Positions 45,640-56,135 of a DNA stretch of 64,000 bases are shown piece by piece. Both the position numbers and the translations under genes were made by a program. The notes beneath the pieces are model-generated. The model searched no databases. It was not told the origin of the DNA and saw nothing but the letters and a program-made list of their open reading frames with translations. Position 1 is the first letter of the stretch. Every line of letters starts with the position of its first letter. This DNA is from Stomorhina lunata. Taxonomy: Eukaryota; Arthropoda; Insecta; Diptera; Rhiniidae. The stretch is from NCBI GenBank assembly GCA_933228675.1, contig OW121740.1:159646486-159710485 (forward strand). The letters run 5' to 3'.

Positions 45640-46660
45640 GACTTTAAAACTATTATAGTCTGAAAGAACAACATATTTTTTTAAGCAAATCCGTCATGGA
45701 CTTTAAAAAATAGTAACACCAAATGATAACGACCTAAGTTGGCATAAGTGCTTTTTCATTTTATTACATATTTTTATTTTCTGAATCAAGATCTATCACT
45801 CAGCTAAATTTCAAGTATAAAATGTCATAATTAACAAACAAGCCCTTATATCTTTTAGACAAAACACTTAATATCTCAAAACACGAAATTTCGACTTAAG
45901 ACATTATTATTTATTGCCACAGATATAAATTATTTAAAACTTTCTAAAAGTATGCAATACGATTTATTGATTTCATTTAGATATACGATCAATAATTTTC
46001 TTTTGAAATTTTCAGTTTTTAGAACTAGTTCTAGGAAAACTTTAAAACTAGTTCCTAGAAGAATTACTTGGTCTAAAAAGTCTGAGTAAAAAAAATCTGT
46101 CATGCATTTTAAAAAATTACAGAAGATCTGAAAATTAATGTCACACCAAAGACAATATAATAGAAAATTTGCAATTGCACTTCATACATTTTTTTTCTGT
46201 CAAAAGTGAAATTAAAGTGGATAAAGAACAATGGAAAACCCATAAACGTCCAAACAAACATACATTTCATGAGCACGTGTGTGTGCCTTAGCTTTCTTTC
46301 ATTGAATAATCGTCTCCATTAGTTGTATCCGAATTAGAGGAAAAAGCCGTATTCTCTACTTTTTATGTAGTTTTTAAAACGACCATAAGACAAATCAGTG
46401 TATGGAAGTGCAACATCTTTATATTATAGAATCTTTGGTCACATTGTTTCAAAGGCTCTTTAAACGATATAAGGAAGACCTGAACATTTGAAGAAAAACT
46501 GGAAGAAACAGGTTTTAAGAGCAAAAGATGTCGAAAAATTCCATATTGATTTTTTGAATACTTTTGTGTAGAAGGCCAAAGCTAATGCCGGGTTAAAGTC
46601 ATAAAATGTTCAGAAATCTCAGATCGCAATGCGGCAATAAAAAAACATCTGAAAGCATAA
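45640..46660 (+). pseudogene. Decayed mariner-type transposase, rearranged
   Basis: Pieces match the M1/M2 transposase DNA at lower identity. CAAATCCGTCATGGACTTT (about 45688) and AATCTGTCATGCATTTT (about 46092) correspond to the N-terminal HTH region, present twice. ATAAGGAAGACCTGAACATT to AAAGAAAAACTGG (about 46468-46505), GCCAAAGCTAATGCCGGGTT (about 46576) and CTCAGATCGCAATGC (about 46617) follow in the order of the M1 frame. Both stops and shifts abound. The flanks of the two N-terminal hits are themselves similar (GCAATACGATTTATTGATTT type), so a local duplication happened. It is an older insertion of a related element. Confidence 0.7.
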
Positions 46661-46829
46661 GTACCCTATCTCATTCAAATGTGAAACAAATGTAACTAAA
46701 ATCTTTCCCAGAATTTCCGATATCAGAATATTTCATTAAAAATTAGTTGTTTTTCTGAAACACATCGATATTGTTCGGGAACTGATCTTTTAGAATCGCT
46801 AAGGCATTTATAGTCATAAAATAGATTTG

Positions 46830-47105
46830 TTGGATCTCACATATCCAAAGTCATGTCTACTTTTTGAACAGTGAAGTTGTGCCGTTTGTTGTTATTAAGA
46901 CGCATTGTTTAAGCTTTTTGTTCAGTCAATTTTTGTTATTTTACATCGACAGCATGTTAATTCTTTAGGCTTCCCGCCGATAGAGGATGCTGTGGTAATT
47001 TATAATTTTAATAGAAATTAATAACGACTGATAAAAGATGTTGAGGTGATCGGGGTTCGAACCCAGGCTCGATGTGATGTGCTATGACATGGCACCCTCA
47101 ATCTG
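46830..47105 (-). mobile_element. tRNA-headed SINE, copy S2
   Basis: Body blocks CATGTCTAC...GAACAGTGAAGTTG, TTTTACATCGACAGCATGTTAA and GGTAATTTATAATTTTAAT align with S1 (28885-29262) in the same orientation. The minus-strand head keeps a perfect B box GGTTCGAACCCC (47052-47063), but the A-box side is degraded. Confidence 0.72.
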
Positions 47106-47715
47106 CCGTGTAGACCTTTTTTGCCACTTCTATTATTTTCAAAAGAAAAACAATTCAATGTTTTTCGACACCTGTTAAAGCGATTAATTATGCATGTTTT
47201 GATTGTACTACAATCGGAATGGAAAAAGTTAGTTTCAAAGCACTTTTTCCATTCCGAAGCCACTTTCGATGATATATATATTTTTTTGTTTTCTCTTATG
47301 AAAACTTTTTACCAACTTTAAAGCTAGGGGCCAGACTTTTCTAGCAAATATTGTGTAACATACCTTAGGGATTTTCAAAAAAATTTATTTTTCAAAAAGT
47401 TTAATAAAATTTGATATTTAAACATATCCAATTGTTTGTCAAAAAACATTTAGTTTAATAAAAAATTCTTTCACTATCTGGGAGCTTTTGACAAATATGT
47501 TATAATGTAGCGAGCCTTATGTCATATATTATAAAGATTATCCTGAAAGTATGCTACACAAATGTTTTTGAAATATTTTACATTTTGATCGAAATCGAAT
47601 GCGGCGAATTTGCCCCAGTTCTACGAAAGTATTGTGGCACTGCTACTGACATTTAGGTAAGGTTTTGGAAACTCAGGTAATGATATTTCTTACGAAGCAG
47701 TGGTTCTCAATCAGC
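47106..47715. other. Unassigned sequence
   Basis: No gene. A local duplication of AATCGGAATGGAAAAAGT / TTTTTCCATTCCGAAGCC forms a hairpin at 47212-47262. Frames at 47018-47263 and 47121-47321 overlap the SINE head and this hairpin. Confidence 0.45.
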
Positions 47716-47837
47716 CTTATTACGGTTGTCGAATATACGATTTCGACTACGTTAGTACTAGATTAATGAAATTGTGTTGATGTTTTCTTTAATCTAGTAC
47801 TAACTGTCGTAGTCGTATATTCGACAAGCGTGATAAG
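47716..47837. repeat. 122-bp hairpin with ~48-bp arms
   Basis: Left arm CTTATTACGGTTGTCGAATA... to TTAGTACTAGATTAA (47716-47763); the right arm is its complement (TTTAATCTAGTACTAACTG... to GACAAGCGTGATAAG, about 47789-47837) with a few mismatches. The loop is about 25 nt. It could be a miniature snap-back element or a small-RNA hairpin; the sequence alone does not decide. It lies at the end of a 249-nt minus-strand frame (47763-48011) of unknown meaning. Confidence 0.8.
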
Positions 47838-48169
47838 ATGTTTCAAATTCGATTTATAATCGCAAAGATTTAAGTAATATGTGATCGTGGCTAGTATCAG
47901 AGTATAATAAATTGTAACGGTATTTCTTTTGGTAGCTGCAACGGTTCTAATTCGTCTTAACTTGGTAAGCCCAGACTCATCTTGGTTATCCTTCATCTCA
48001 ACTGTGGACACTGATCTTCACGTGGTATCACCCGGGTAACTCCGTTAACACCCGTTAATGTTGTTAGCTAACATGTGCTGCGATTTCTCCCATAAGAACG
48101 ATAAAAAATATGGGTTAGGACCTTGGGCTAGTAACCCACTCCTAGAAAATATTACTTTATAATTACTAA

Positions 48170-48320
48170 ATTTAGGATAAAAACGGACGTCTGAAACTTC
48201 GATTAAAAGACCAAGTAGAGAAAAATCTTTTAAAGCTTGACCTGTGCAATTGAAAAATATTCTAAAGTATGCTCCGCCTTTGACCTAAACAGGTTGCAAA
48301 TATAGGTAACCTGTTAAGCT
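48170..48320 (+). pseudogene. LINE C-terminal scrap, same family as 20181-20655
   Basis: Reads KNGRLKLRLKDQVEKNLLKL then stops. This corresponds to the basic KGRPKLRW-type C-terminus of an insect non-LTR retrotransposon. The DNA after it (GCTCCGCCTTTGACCTAAACAGGTT) parallels CTCGGCCTTTGACATTAACA at 20622, i.e. the 3' end of the same element. Confidence 0.72.
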
Positions 48321-50330
48321 GCATTTCCAGAACTATTTTTTTTTTAATTCTTTAAAATTTTTCCTGAGAATATTTTTTTATAAAAAAAACTTTTTTTGTT
48401 AACAATCTTTATTTCGGTTCGATGATTTTTTGTACAAATTTACTTTATCTGTTTCAAGATAAAATAAATTAAAATATAATTTTGTTTATTTTGTCACGCA
48501 CTAGAGATAATTCAAATTTTATCTATAAAACGCGGGTTTTTTTAAACGATAATAGATCTGGGGCTTTAGCTATTGTAATTGATTAATAAACAATTTCTAA
48601 AACAATAGCCCAGTCCACAATCCATGGAAAATAGTATAAGATCGGAACATAGCACATAAAATATGTTCTTTATTACTTTAATAGAAATAAAGGAAAGATA
48701 AAACTGCAAAATGTTGTGTCTTTATTTCTGTTTCGCTTTATTTTGAAATTTTGCATAGACACTATAATTCGTATTTATTCTGTCTCGCAAATTCGATATA
48801 GTGCGTGGTTTTTGATCTACCTAGAATTAGGGGTTATTTTTTATATGCTTCAACACTTTGCAAATGCTAAGATGCTAGACTATTTTGAACGGATTGTGAA
48901 TGGGGCTAAAATATTTTAATTGTTGGTTTGTTTTTTATTTAAACTTAATATTAATTTTAAATATTTTTATGAATTTAGTATTGGCTTTTTATTTAACGAG
49001 CTATTTTTTTTGTATATTAATCACTTTTTTATTTTTCACAGAATTTTTAAAATTTTTTTCTATTAATTAAATTTTGTAAATTAATATTTGCTGTAATTTT
49101 ATTTTTTCAATTGCTTTCAAAAAAACACTTTTTATAAAAAGTTTGTTGAAATTTATATAATTTTTAATATTTTTACTTTAAAAAATTTATTTTTATAATT
49201 TTTTTTATATTATTATAATTTTATTATATATTTATTTGGCACAATTAAGTTTTTATTTGAAGAACTATTGTATTAAAAACGTCTCTGTTTGTTAATTCTT
49301 ATAAAAAGACTATTTGCGTTCTCATTAGTGCAAATTAGACACCTTTCGATTTTATCTTTTTTCAAATTGTCCTAAATTTAACACGAGTTTTACTACGAAA
49401 TTTATAAATATGTCTTTAAATGGAAAAATTTAAGAGAATCTCTTTTTGAATTAGCAATTGATATCTGTTTTGCGTATAGAATATTTACTGAATATTTTAT
49501 TATATTCTTTTAAATTTGCTTATAGCTCTGAAACTTTTTGTACTTATAATTTTTTCTTATTTTATTTTTAACTGATAAGACACACTCAGCCAAGTTATAA
49601 TATTTTTAATACTTAACAGATAAGATTTGGCTCTCAATTGCTTTTTTAGTTTTATTTTTGCGATTTTTTTTTCCTTATTTTCATAGATAATGAAAATTTA
49701 AATTCTTTTTTAAACCAGTAGTTTAAAAACTTTTAAGAGAATTTCTTTAGAGCAACGAATGTTATGAAAACATTAAGAGAAAAAATTTTGAAAGTTTCTG
49801 GTATCAGTTCTTAAAGAAGCCGCTAAACGTCGTTTCTGCCTTATCTACAATTTTTGTTTTGCAAAAAATAAAGGGTCACATTTTCTTAAAAAAGTCATCT
49901 ACCGATTGCTAAAATAAATACGAACCTGGTCTGACCTTAAAATATGTTCTATATTTTATTTCCAACTTTTTAATTTTATGATATTAAGTTATCTTAAAGA
50001 AGATATACAAAAAAATTTCAGAAATTTTCAAAATTTTATACATAAATTTTGCTTAAAATTTCTGTCAACATTTCCAATATCTCTTAAATGTATTAACGAA
50101 TTTGTGATATTAACAGCTTATTTTCATAGTTAAAGTATCTACTTTACTTTTTAATAATTTAAATTAAAATTTGTTGGTAATTGTAAGAACTGTAAAGTTA
50201 AAACTGAAAAATGACCAAGTCCATAGTTGATCATCAGTGCATTTAAAATTCTATTGTAAACTTTAAGGAGATTAAAGAAAATTTTTCTCAAACGATCAAT
50301 TATAGTCGTTTCAAATTCTTGGTTTTTAGA
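48321..50330. other. Unassigned intron-like sequence
   Basis: AT-rich, no recognisable element or gene. The 67-residue frame at 48716-48919 matches nothing I know and has no splice or codon-use support. Confidence 0.45.
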
Positions 50331-50334
50331 TTTT

Positions 50335-50965
50335 TCTATATTTTTTTACAGAAAAATTTCAATATTTTTCTATAGAAAAAATTTTGATAAAAATATTTTT
50401 CTATAGAAAAAATTTTGATAAAAATATTTTTCTATAGAAAAAATTTTGATAAAAATATTTTTCTTAAGAAAAAATTTTGATAAAAATATTTTTCTAAAGA
50501 AAAAATTTTGATAAAAAAAAATTTTCTATAGAAAAAATTTTGATTAAATATTTTTCTGAAGAAAAAATTTTCGAAAAAAAGTATTTCTTTAGAAAAAATT
50601 TTGAAAAAAAATATTTTTCTAAAGAAAAAATTTTGATAAAAATATTTTTCTATAGAAAAAATTTTGATAAAAATATTTTTCTATAGAAAAAATTTTGATA
50701 AAAATATTTTTCTATAGAAAAAATTTTGATAAAAATATTTTTCTATAGAAAAAATTTTGATAAAAATATTTTTCTAAAGAAAAAATTTTGATAAAAATAT
50801 TTTTCTAAAGAAAAAATTTTGATAAAAAAAATTTTCTATAGAAAAAATTTTGATTAAATATTTTTCTGAAGAAAAAATTTTCGAAAAAAAGTATTTCTTT
50901 AGAAAAAATTTTGAAAAAAAATATTTTTCTAAAGAAAAAATTTTGATAAAAATATACATATACAT
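50335..50965 (+). repeat. 31-bp AT satellite array F1 with 310-bp block repeat
   Basis: Units TTTTTCTATAGAAAAAATTT plus TGATAAAAATA. The block holding TATTTCTTTAGAAAAAATTT recurs at 50583 and 50893, so ten units were duplicated together. It ends in ATACATATACATAAAAATAT repeats. Confidence 0.92.
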
Positions 50966-50994
50966 AAAAATATACATATACATATTTCTCGATA

Positions 50995-52670
50995 TTTTTC
51001 TATAAAAAAAAAATTTTATAAAAATATTTAGCTATAGAAAAAATGTTGATAAAAAATATTTTTCTATAGAAAAATTTTCGCAAAAATTATTTTTCTATAG
51101 AAAAATTTTCGTTAAAATTATTTTTCTATAGAAAAATTTTCGTTAAAATTATTTTTCTATAGAAAAATTTTCGTTAAAATTATTTTTCTATAGAAAAATT
51201 TTCGTTAACATTATTTTTCTATAGAAAAATTTTCGTTAAAATTATTTTTCTATAGAAAAATTTTCGTTAAAATTATTTTTCTATAGAAAAATTTTCGTTA
51301 AAAATATTTTTCTTTTGAAAATTTTTCGTTAAAAAATATTTTTCTATAGAAAAATTTTCCTTAAAATTATTTTTCTATAGAAAAATTTTCATTAAAATTA
51401 TTTTTCTATAGAAAAATTTTCGTTAAAAAATATTTTTCTATAAAAAAATTTTCGTTAAAATAATTTTTCTATAGAAAAATTTTCTTTAAAAAATATTTTT
51501 CTTTAGAAAAATTTTCTTTAAAAAAGTATTTTTCTATAGAAAAATGTTCGTTAAAATTATTTTTCTATAGAAAAATTTTCGTTAAAAATATATTTCTTTA
51601 GAAAAATTTTTGTTAAAAATATTTTTCTTTAGAAAAATTTTTGTTAAAATTATTTTTCTATAGAAAAATTTTCGTTAAAATATTTTTCTTTAGAAAAATT
51701 TTTGTTAAAAATATTTTTCTTTAGAAAAATTTTTGTTAAAAATATTTTTTTTTAGAAAAATTTTCGTTAAAAATATTTTTCTTTAGAAAAATTTTCGTTA
51801 AAATTATTTTTCTATAGAAAAAATTTTCGTTAAAAATATTTTTCTATAGAAAAATTTTCGTTAAAATTATTTTTCTATAGAAAAATTTTCGTTAAAATTA
51901 TGTTTCTATAGAAAAATTTTCGTTAAAATTATTTTTCTATAGAAAAATTTTCGTCAAAAATATTTTTCTTTAGAAAAATTTTCGTTAAAAATATTTTTCT
52001 ATAGAAAGATTTTCGTTAAAAATATTTTTCTTTAGAAAAATTTTCGTTAAAAATATTTTTCTTTAGAAAAATTTTCGTTAAAAATATTTTTCTTTAGAAA
52101 AATTTTCGTTAAAAAAATATTTTTCTATATAAAAATTTTCGTTAAAAAATTAGTTTTCTATAGAAAAATTTTCGTAAAAATTATTTTTCTATAGAAAAAT
52201 TTTCGTTAAAATTATTTTTCTATAGAAAAATTTTCGTTAAAATTATTTTTCTATAGAAAAATTTTCGTTAAAATTATTTTTCTATAGAAAAATTTTCGTT
52301 AAAATTATTTTTCTATAGAAAAATTTTCGTTAAAATTATTTTTCTATAGAAAAATTTTCGTTAAAAATATTTTTCTATAGAAAGATTTTCGTTAAAAATA
52401 TTTTTCTTTAGAAAAATTTTCGTTAAAAATATTTTTCTTTAGAAAAATTTTCGTTAAAAATATTTTTCTTTAGAAAAATTTTCGTTAAAAAAATATTTTT
52501 CTATATAAAAATTTTCGTTAAAAAATTAGTTTTCTATAGAAAAATTTTCGTTAAAATTGTTTTTCGATAGAAACAATTTTCGTTAAAATTATTTTTCTGT
52601 AGAAAAATTTTCGTTAAAATTATTTTTCTATACAAAAATTTTCGTTAAAATTATTTTTCTATGGAAACAA
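50995..52670 (+). repeat. 31-bp AT satellite array F2
   Basis: Units TTTTTCTATAGAAAAATTTT plus CGTTAAAATTA, about 54 copies, with CTTTAG and AAAATA variants. A block marked by CTATAGAAAGATTTTCG recurs at about 51991 and 52376, followed by the same run of variants. A sister consensus of F1. Confidence 0.94.
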
Positions 52671-54330
52671 AGTTTTCGCACTGAACATACTCTTTTACAA
52701 GAGTTGTTCAGTGAATGTACCCAGATGAAGAGGATGTTCAATCATAAAATATTTTCAAATAAATTCCAACCAAGTTCTTCTAGAATTTCCCAACTTGTTT
52801 AGGGAATTTCCTAAAATCTTGACATTTTTTCGAACATTTTTCCATACATCAGTTTAATTTTGTTAAAACCATAAATTTATTATCTTAACATTCATTTTTT
52901 GCGGCTCATCCCACTAATGGCCAGTGATTATCTATGGTTTAATCTTTGAAATTTTAAATCCTTTTCTTTTCTTCTTCTATACCTGTCCGAAAAGTGGGTT
53001 TTCTGCTGATTGTTGGCTTGTCTTTTAATCCCGCCATAATCTGATATTTTGGTTAGTCTTCCTCCTTTAAGTTAGAAAGAAGTTGAGGTTATAAAGAATT
53101 TTATTGCCTGTATGTTTGTTTGATCTTTTGTTAAGTTGTTAACTTGTCAAAGGATTAAAATGTTAAATTTTGTATATTTTTTTGCTGATCGTTTAAATGT
53201 TAAGGAATTGAAAACAATTGTTATTGAAATTGCAGTTTTGTTTTTCAAACTTCTTTTGTGTCTTTTAAATTTCGGGAGGGGTTTTTTGCGTGTAGCAGCG
53301 TCAATAATGCATCATTAATGCTTTAATTTGAGGATCTTTTTTTCGGTACGAATGAGTTGGCAAAAATTTTAGAAAAATTTTGGCAAAATTATGAAACAAA
53401 ATATGTATTCCAAATTTTATATCTGTACAAAATTTAAAAATTTTGAAGTAGAAATCTGAAAAATACGTCAAAGAAAAATTTTAATTTATGTTTTAAAAAA
53501 TTAAAAAAACAAGCCTTTCTCGACTTTTTAATAATCAAAATTTTCCATACTCTTCAAATTTTCTTTTTACTGGCTTAAAAATTCAATTAAACATTTAATT
53601 AAGTGATATTCACATTGATCATGCATTTAATCAATAATTAAACTGTACTTTTCCTTCTTTCTCCCTTTCTCTTATAAAACCCAACAGAACGTAGAACAAG
53701 TAGCATAATTAAATTTTAAAATAAATATAAAAAAATACAAAAATTCAATATAAAATAAGAATTACAAAAGAGAGAAAAAAAAAATTAAATAGCTGACAGC
53801 TTTAGCATGACATTACAAAAATTGTAAACAACAAAATACTGTCACTGTCACAATGACAGTTGGTAGTTGTTTTATTTCGAAACGCTAAGGCTGTTCAAAA
53901 GGAGAAAAACAACAAAAAAAAAAAACACTTAAAATGACTTAATTAAAATGTTTTGAAGCCCAGCCATCATCAACAATTTAGTTTTTGTACTTTAGAAAAA
54001 TAACAGAAAATTTTCAAATTGAACAAAAAAATAAAAAATTATTGTAATAAAATAACAACAACAAAGAAGTTATAATGAATTTGTGGTTTGTAATAAAAAT
54101 TTTTTTTAATACTTGAAAGAGGAGGAAGAAACCTTTTTTTGTGTTAATTTTCATTTGGGCTGCTACTGCTGTTGATTGGACTTACTTTTTGCCTCTATTT
54201 TTTCAAAAGTTTTTCTGTTGTAAATGTCATTTGCCTTAACTGTCAAATGTTATTTTCAATTATAAAAGAAAGTTTTAATGAAAATGTTTAAGTAGTTAAA
54301 GGAAAACTTTGAGAAAAAAAATCTTACGAT
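52671..54330. other. Unique intron-like or upstream sequence
   Basis: Single-copy island. On the minus strand, ATGGCGGGATTAAAAGACAA at 53037 opens a short frame that runs to a possible donor (CGGACAG/GTATAG) at 52982, noted as a weak exon candidate in the findings. An inverted TGTCACTGTCACAATGACAG tract lies at about 53840-53861. Confidence 0.45.
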
Positions 54331-54334
54331 ATTG

Positions 54335-54490
54335 AGTAAAATTTGGGTGCAAAAAAATCATATATTAAAGACCCTTTGATATAAAAATGTTGCACTTCCA
54401 TACATTGATTTGGCGTATGGTCGTTTTGAAAAGTCCCATAAAAAAATGTATGGAGTGAAATATCTTTATATTGCCTTTGCCTATAAAAAC
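54335..54490 (-). repeat. Dispersed repeat with inverted partner at 46150-46440
   Basis: The minus strand has AACGACCATACGCCAAATCA then ATGTATGGAAGTGCAACATT, matching AACGACCATAAGACAAATCA then GTGTATGGAAGTGCAACATC at 46377-46420. It also has AAAGGCAATATAAAGATATT and CATACATTTTTTTAT, resembling 46151-46200. The partner lies within the decayed mariner region, so this may be part of the same old element or of one inserted in it. Confidence 0.65.
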
Positions 54491-54524
54491 TTAATATTCC
54501 GAAATTAACATACTTTATATCACA

Positions 54525-54785
54525 ATTTTTCAATAGAAAAAATATTTTTATTAAAAATTTTTCTATAGAAAAAATTTTTTATCGAAAATTTTTCTATGGT
54601 AAAATATTTTTGTCAAAAAATTTTTATAGAAAAATGTTTTTACCGAAAATTTTTGTTAAGAAAAATATTTTTATTGCAAATTTTTCTATAGAAATTTATT
54701 TTTATCGAAAATTTTTCTATAAAAAAATATTTGTATCGAAATTTTTTTTAAAGAAAATTGTTTTTATCAAATTTTTTTCTTATCA
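54525..54785. repeat. AT satellite array G, small outlier
   Basis: About eight units of TTTTTCTATAGAAAAAATAT plus TTTTATCGAAAA, separated by about 100 bp from the main array. Confidence 0.82.
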
Positions 54786-54884
54786 AATTAAAATTAATTT
54801 AAAATCATAAAAATTTGTAAAAATAATAATTTATGATATGAACCTAATACCGCATTCGAACTAACAACCTCCTACATAAATTTT

Positions 54885-55725
54885 TTTTTTCCAAAATTTG
54901 TCTATAGAAAAATATTTTTAACAAAAATTTTTCTATAGAAAAATATTTTTAACAAAAATTTTTCTATAGAAAAATATTTTTAACAAAAATTTTTCTATAG
55001 AAAAATATTTTTAACAAAAATTTTTCTATAGAAAAATATTTTTAACAAAAATTTTTCTATAGAAAAATATTTTTAACAAAAATTTTTCTATAGAAAAATA
55101 TTTTTAACAAAAATTTTTCTATAGAAAAATATTTTTAACAAAAATTTTTCTATAGAAAAATATTTTTAACAAAAATTTTTCTATAGAAAAATATTTTTAA
55201 CAAAAATTTTTCTATAGAAAAATATTTTTAACAAAAATTTTTCTATAGAAAAATATTTTTAACAAAAATTTTTCTATAGAAAAATATTTTTAACAAAAAT
55301 TTTTCTATAGAAAAATATTTTTATTGAAAATTTTTCTATAGAAAAATATTTTTATTGAAAATTTTTCTATAGAAAAATATTTTTATCGCAAATTTTTCTT
55401 TAGAAAAATATTTTTATCGAAATATTTTCTATAGAAAAATATTTTTATCGAAAATTTTTCTATAGAAAAATATTTTTATCGCAAATTTTTCTATAGAAAA
55501 ATATTTTTATCGAAAATTTTTCTACAGAAAAATATTTTTATCAAAATTATTTTTTTTTTTCAAATTTTTTTCTATAGAAAAATATTTTTTGTATAGAAAA
55601 ATATTTTTTGTATAGAAAAATATTGTTTGTATAGAAAAATATTTTTTCTATAGAAAAATATTTTTTCTATAGAAAAATATTTTTATCGAAAATTTGAAAA
55701 ATATTTTTATACCAAATTTTTCTTT
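54885..55725 (+). repeat. 31-bp AT satellite array G
   Basis: Units AAAAATTTTTCTATAGAAAA plus ATATTTTTAAC. The first 13-14 units (to about 55320) are perfect copies, followed by ATTG, ATCG and GTATAG variants. The perfect run points to very recent amplification. TTTTTCTATAGAAAAA in each unit is a perfect 16-bp palindrome. Confidence 0.96.
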
Positions 55726-55904
55726 AACAAAGCGGCACCAAATGAGTTTGCTACATCCAAATCTTAACTGAATGCATTTAATACAAATTTTCACGAGTTT
55801 CATTAATGATCGTGATATTTACGAAAATTACAAAACGTCTTTGGCTTCTAGTGGTATGGGCTGCCTACGCCTTTATAATATTTTGTGCAAAAATGGATAA
55901 TCAA

Positions 55905-56135
55905 ATTTTTGGTGTTTAAGCTCCAGGACAGCTTGGAGTCCAGAATAAGCCCCAAATATTTGGCGTGGTCAGTGAGTAAAAGTGTGATCCCGTCTAATTT
56001 CGGAATAGTGAACTAAGGAATCTTAGAAGAATACAAACTGACTTAGAAATCGAAGGCACCAAAAAGTTTTAAATTTGTCGGGCTGTGTAATCCATGGCTT
56101 GTAGAATTGACATTTCGTGAGCTTTATTGATCGCA
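55905..56135 (-). pseudogene. LINE reverse transcriptase fragment (different family)
   Basis: The minus strand reads FTIPKLDGITLLLTDHAKYL then GLILDSKLSWSLNT. This is the conserved AKYLGxxLDxKLxW segment of Jockey/R1-like non-LTR reverse transcriptases. Upstream the frame is broken; downstream similarity fades. A dead scrap, unlike the LINE at 19-20.7 kb. Confidence 0.72.

Noticed and set aside
47763..48011. 82-residue minus-strand frame MSTVEMKDNQDESGL...
   Set aside because: Less AT-biased than most, but it ends inside the 122-bp hairpin and matches no family I know. More likely part of an unrecognised element.
48716..48919. 67-residue plus-strand frame
   Set aside because: Plausible composition but no recognisable domain, no initiation context and opposite strand to cnc. 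Nothing supports it as a gene.
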